From positions 3,596,001 to 3,660,000 of the forward strand of contig NZ_CP116871.1 of the NCBI RefSeq assembly GCF_031885415.1: 64,000 nt of DNA, written 5' to 3'. Source of the stretch: Microbacterium forte (GTDB taxonomy: Bacteria > Actinomycetota > Actinomycetes > Actinomycetales > Microbacteriaceae). Of this stretch, positions 61,631-64,000 are shown piece after piece. Position 1 is the stretch's first letter. Each line of letters begins with the position of its first letter. Under the pieces are notes generated by a model, which was given only the letters and a program-made list of their open reading frames with translations, had not been told where the DNA came from and ran no database searches. Position numbers and translations under genes: made by a program.

Positions 61631-62935
61631 TCAGGGCCGCCGCCCCGTCTGGTCTTCCAGCGCGTGCTTCTCGCGGCGGACGGCACCGCGGTAGGCGTCC
61701 TTGTTGACGTAGTAGGCCATGCGGTCGAGTCCGAGGTAGCGATAGCCACCGGTGAGATCGGGCCACGGCTGCGAGGTCACCCGGTCTCGGAACCGGGTCG
61801 CGGTGTCCGGGTCGTGCTCGAGGGCGTCGAGATAGGTCGCCAGCAGGTCGGCCTGCTCGTATCGTCCCTGCCAGCCGATGCCGGATGCCTCGATCATTCC
61901 CATGACGTACAGGCCGTTGAACGAGGCGGGGAAGATGTTCAGGAACAGCCGAGGGGCCGCGCCGCGCCAGTGCAGGTGCGCGCGGTCGACGAACGGATAG
62001 TCGAGCGTGTAGCCGGTCGCGAGGAGCACGAGGTCGTAGTCGTCGGCCGTGCCGTCGCGGAACCGCACGGTCGAGCCGTCGAACCGGTCGATGTCCGGGC
62101 GGATGCGCAGGTCGCCCTGGCCGAGGTGGTTGAGGATCATGGTGTTGACGATCGGATGCGATTCGTAGATGCGATAGTCGGGCTTCGGGAAGCCGAAGCG
62201 CACCGGGTCGCCGGTGAATGCCCGCAGCACGCGGCTGTCGACGGCCTGCTTGATGCGTGCGGGCAGCGGACGACCCTGGTTGAGGGTGTCGCTCGGGCGA
62301 CCGAAGAGATACCGCGGGACGAAGTAGTAGCCGCGACGCACACTCATGTCGACGGACGCGGCGTGATGCACGGCATCCACCGCGATGTCGCAGCCCGAGT
62401 TGCCCGCGCCGATCAGGAGCACGCGCCTGCCCGCGAGCTGGGCGGGGGACCGGTAGGCGCTGGTGTGCATCAGCTCACCGGTGAAGGTGCCCGGGAAGGC
62501 GGGGATGTTCGGTTCGGCCAGAGTGCCGTTCGCGAGCACGACGCCGGCGTACCACCTGGTGTGCTCGCCCTCGGGGCCGTCGCTGGTGAGGTCCCAGCCG
62601 CCGCCCTGCGGTTCGAGACGGGTGACCCTCGTCTCGAACCGGAAGCGGTCGGTGAGCCCGAAGTGGTCGGCATAGTCGCGGAAGTACTGCCGCAGCACGC
62701 GGTGGCCCGGGTAGTCGACCGTCGATCGCAGGGGGAACTCGGTGAATTCGGTGGTGGTACGTGAGGAGATCAGGTGCGCCGACTCGTACATGGTGCTGCG
62801 CGGGTTGTCGATGTCCCAGAGTCCACCGACCCCTGCCGCGGCCTCGTATCCGTCGACGCCGATCCCACGTCTCGTGAGCGCGCGGGCGGCAGCGAGTCCT
62901 GACGGCCCCGCGCCGATGACGGCGTATCTGTTCAT
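61631..62935 (-). CDS. Flavin-containing monooxygenase
   Basis: A 434-residue class B monooxygenase. FAD site VIGAGPSGLAAARALTRRG, NADPH site VLLIGAGNSGCDIAVDAVHH, and between them the fingerprint FTGELMHTSAY (FxGxxxHxxxY) that marks FMO/Baeyer-Villiger enzymes. It would oxygenate a nucleophilic N or S, or a ketone, using NADPH and O2. Its substrate is not indicated by neighbours. No Shine-Dalgarno site is obvious beyond GGGAG about 6 nt upstream. Confidence 0.9.
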   Translation of the reverse strand: MNRYAVIGAGPSGLAAARALTRRGIGVDGYEAAAGVGGLWDIDNPRSTMYESAHLISSRTTTEFTEFPLRSTVDYPGHRVLRQYFRDYADHFGLTDRFRFETRVTRLEPQGGGWDLTSDGPEGEHTRWYAGVVLANGTLAEPNIPAFPGTFTGELMHTSAYRSPAQLAGRRVLLIGAGNSGCDIAVDAVHHAASVDMSVRRGYYFVPRYLFGRPSDTLNQGRPLPARIKQAVDSRVLRAFTGDPVRFGFPKPDYRIYESHPIVNTMILNHLGQGDLRIRPDIDRFDGSTVRFRDGTADDYDLVLLATGYTLDYPFVDRAHLHWRGAAPRLFLNIFPASFNGLYVMGMIEASGIGWQGRYEQADLLATYLDALEHDPDTATRFRDRVTSQPWPDLTGGYRYLGLDRMAYYVNKDAYRGAVRREKHALEDQTGRRP

Positions 62936-62963
62936 GCTGCTCCCGCACCTCGCTGTGCGCGCA

Positions 62964-63002
62964 CCTGCGCCCTCCGCCGATCGTATCGGCAGAGGGCGCA
63001 GG
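62964..63002 (-). terminator. Terminator of the mannitol-1-phosphate dehydrogenase gene
   Basis: An 18-bp stem with one C-A mismatch and a 3-nt loop, CCTGCGCCCTCCGCCGAT / ATCGGCAGAGGGCGCAGG, 18 bp after the gene stop (minus strand). Confidence 0.82.
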
Positions 63003-63020
63003 CGATGCGTGCAGCGGCGC

Positions 63021-64000
63021 TCAGGAGGCGTTCAGAGCCGTCTGACGCGAGACGACGGCGTCGCGAACCGCAGGGAACAGCGGATGCTCGGGATCCAGTC
63101 CCGTCGTGCGCGAGGTGAAGGCGAGAGCGTCTTCGGTGCGGAGGGCCTCCTGCATCTCGACCGCCTGTTCGTCGTCGGGCGATTCGAACTCGAGCGCGGC
63201 GGTGACGGCGCCGACCAGTGCGATGGTGGAGAGTCCTCGCTCGGCGGCCATCGCCGCGGGGCCGATGAACCGCTCGTGCCGCGAGATCTTGCGCAGCGGC
63301 TGTCGTCCGACGCGCTGCACGGTGTCGACGAGCGCGGGATTGCGGAACCGCTCGAGGATCGTCGCGCGGTACTGGGCGAGCTCGGCGGGGTCGAGGCCGT
63401 GCTCGGCGACCAGGACCGCGGAGGTCTCTTCGAGCGCAGCCGACACGCGAGCGGCGATGTCGGGATCCGCCAGCGCGTCCGAGATGCGCTCGATGCCGGC
63501 ACGAGCGCCGAAGTACGCCGTCGCGGCGTGCCCGGTGTTCACCGTGAAGAGCTTGCGCTCGATGTAGGGCGCGAGGTTCTCGACGAAATGCGCTCCGGGG
63601 ATCTTCGGCAACGCGCCGCCGAAGGCCTCCGACTCGATCGCCCACTCGAAGTACGGCTCGACCGTGACGTCTACTCCGCCGTCCGCGGGCTGTCCTGGCA
63701 CGATGCGGTCGACTGCGGTGTTCGCGAACACCGCGCGGGAGAGCAGCTCTTCGGCATCCACTCCCGCCGCCTTCTCGATCTCGGCGCGAAGGGTGTCGGT
63801 CGCGCCGATCGCGTTCTCGCACGCCATCACCTGCAGCGGTGCGGCGCCGGCCGAGCGGCGGGCGAGCCCTGCCACGATCGTCGGAGCGACGAAACGGAGG
63901 ACCGTCGGCCCGACGGCCGTCGTGACGACATCGGCGGTCGCGACCTCGTCGGCGACCGTCTCCGGGCCGGTCTTGCTGTTCACGGCGCGGAAGCCCGTGA
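63021..64000 (-). CDS. mtlD: Mannitol-1-phosphate 5-dehydrogenase, 5' end outside the window
   Basis: About 326 residues are visible; the N-terminal dinucleotide fold start lies beyond the right edge, and the frame stays open to 64000. ACENAIGATDTL, NTAVDRIVPGQP, PYIERKLFTVNTGHAATAYFG and the C-terminal helical region fit polyol-specific long-chain dehydrogenases of the mannitol-1-phosphate type, which interconvert mannitol 1-phosphate and fructose 6-phosphate. A PTS mannitol system is expected upstream, outside the window. Confirm the true start there; GTG 63983 is internal. Confidence 0.88.
   Translation of the reverse strand, partial: TGFRAVNSKTGPETVADEVATADVVTTAVGPTVLRFVAPTIVAGLARRSAGAAPLQVMACENAIGATDTLRAEIEKAAGVDAEELLSRAVFANTAVDRIVPGQPADGGVDVTVEPYFEWAIESEAFGGALPKIPGAHFVENLAPYIERKLFTVNTGHAATAYFGARAGIERISDALADPDIAARVSAALEETSAVLVAEHGLDPAELAQYRATILERFRNPALVDTVQRVGRQPLRKISRHERFIGPAAMAAERGLSTIALVGAVTAALEFESPDDEQAVEMQEALRTEDALAFTSRTTGLDPEHPLFPAVRDAVVSRQTALNAS

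Noticed and set aside
1..64000. CRISPR array, insertion sequence, prophage or rRNA operon
   Set aside because: No regularly spaced repeat, transposase motif, integrase, or rRNA sequence was seen; the only RNA gene found is tRNA-Gln.

Overview
The window is chromosomal DNA of a high-GC actinobacterium, most likely a Microbacterium or close relative in the Microbacteriaceae. This rests on the very high GC content, many GTG starts, a DUF222/HNH endonuclease gene, the succession metG-tatD-rsmA-ispE, and ChvE-type sugar ABC genes next to a LacI regulator. This placement is an inference from gene content; no rRNA gene is present. Coding density is high, both strands are used in blocks, no gap exceeds about 225 bp, and I see no insertion sequence, prophage, CRISPR array or broken gene.

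Layout. 1-8434: the end of a GH1 glycosidase, a membrane-anchored molybdopterin oxidoreductase, metG, tatD, an MFS exporter (minus strand), rsmA, an aldo/keto reductase and ispE. 8503-13810: a LacI regulator and a ChvE-type sugar ABC transporter, each promoter carrying a similar 16-bp palindrome. 13867-17835 (minus strand): a spermidine-synthase-like protein, two secreted proteins of unknown function and a DUF222/HNH endonuclease. 17939-23257: an alpha/beta hydrolase, an APH-like kinase, an ABC-F ATPase and a CPA1 Na+/H+ antiporter. 23349-26071: metQ, a terminator, then metN-metI. 26058-30112: an RluA-type pseudouridine synthase and a MarR regulator on the minus strand, then tRNA-Gln, glmU and prs on the plus strand. 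30199-33145: an FMN-binding lipoprotein, an ApbE-type flavin transferase and an NqrB/RnfD-like membrane domain fused to a ferredoxin-reductase-like domain. These three form a plausible extracytoplasmic electron-transfer cassette. 33261-37878: a histidine kinase/response regulator pair divergent from a two-gene FtsX-type ABC transporter. 37937-45541: gnd, a 41-residue membrane protein, rplY, pth, trpS, xth and a BrkB-family protein. 45618-49111: sdhCDAB. 49291-50406: mannose-1-phosphate guanylyltransferase. 50554-58804: a nucleoside uptake and salvage block (BMP lipoprotein, ABC ATPase, two permeases, cdd, deoA, add). 58808-64000: a deacetylase-like protein, a PfkB kinase, a membrane-anchored hydrolase, a flavin monooxygenase and most of mannitol-1-phosphate dehydrogenase.

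Themes. At least fourteen genes have a TANNNT-like -10 box ending 6 or 7 nt before the start codon, which predicts leaderless mRNAs and helps to choose starts. Two transporter operons place a hairpin between the binding-protein gene and the rest of the operon, which would let the binding protein be made in excess. The most unusual loci are the flavin electron-transfer cassette, the glmU start codon one base after a tRNA, the paired LacI operators, and helically phased CTATG repeats in front of the response regulator. I saw no clearly unprecedented system; the flavin cassette is the best candidate for something under-described in this group.
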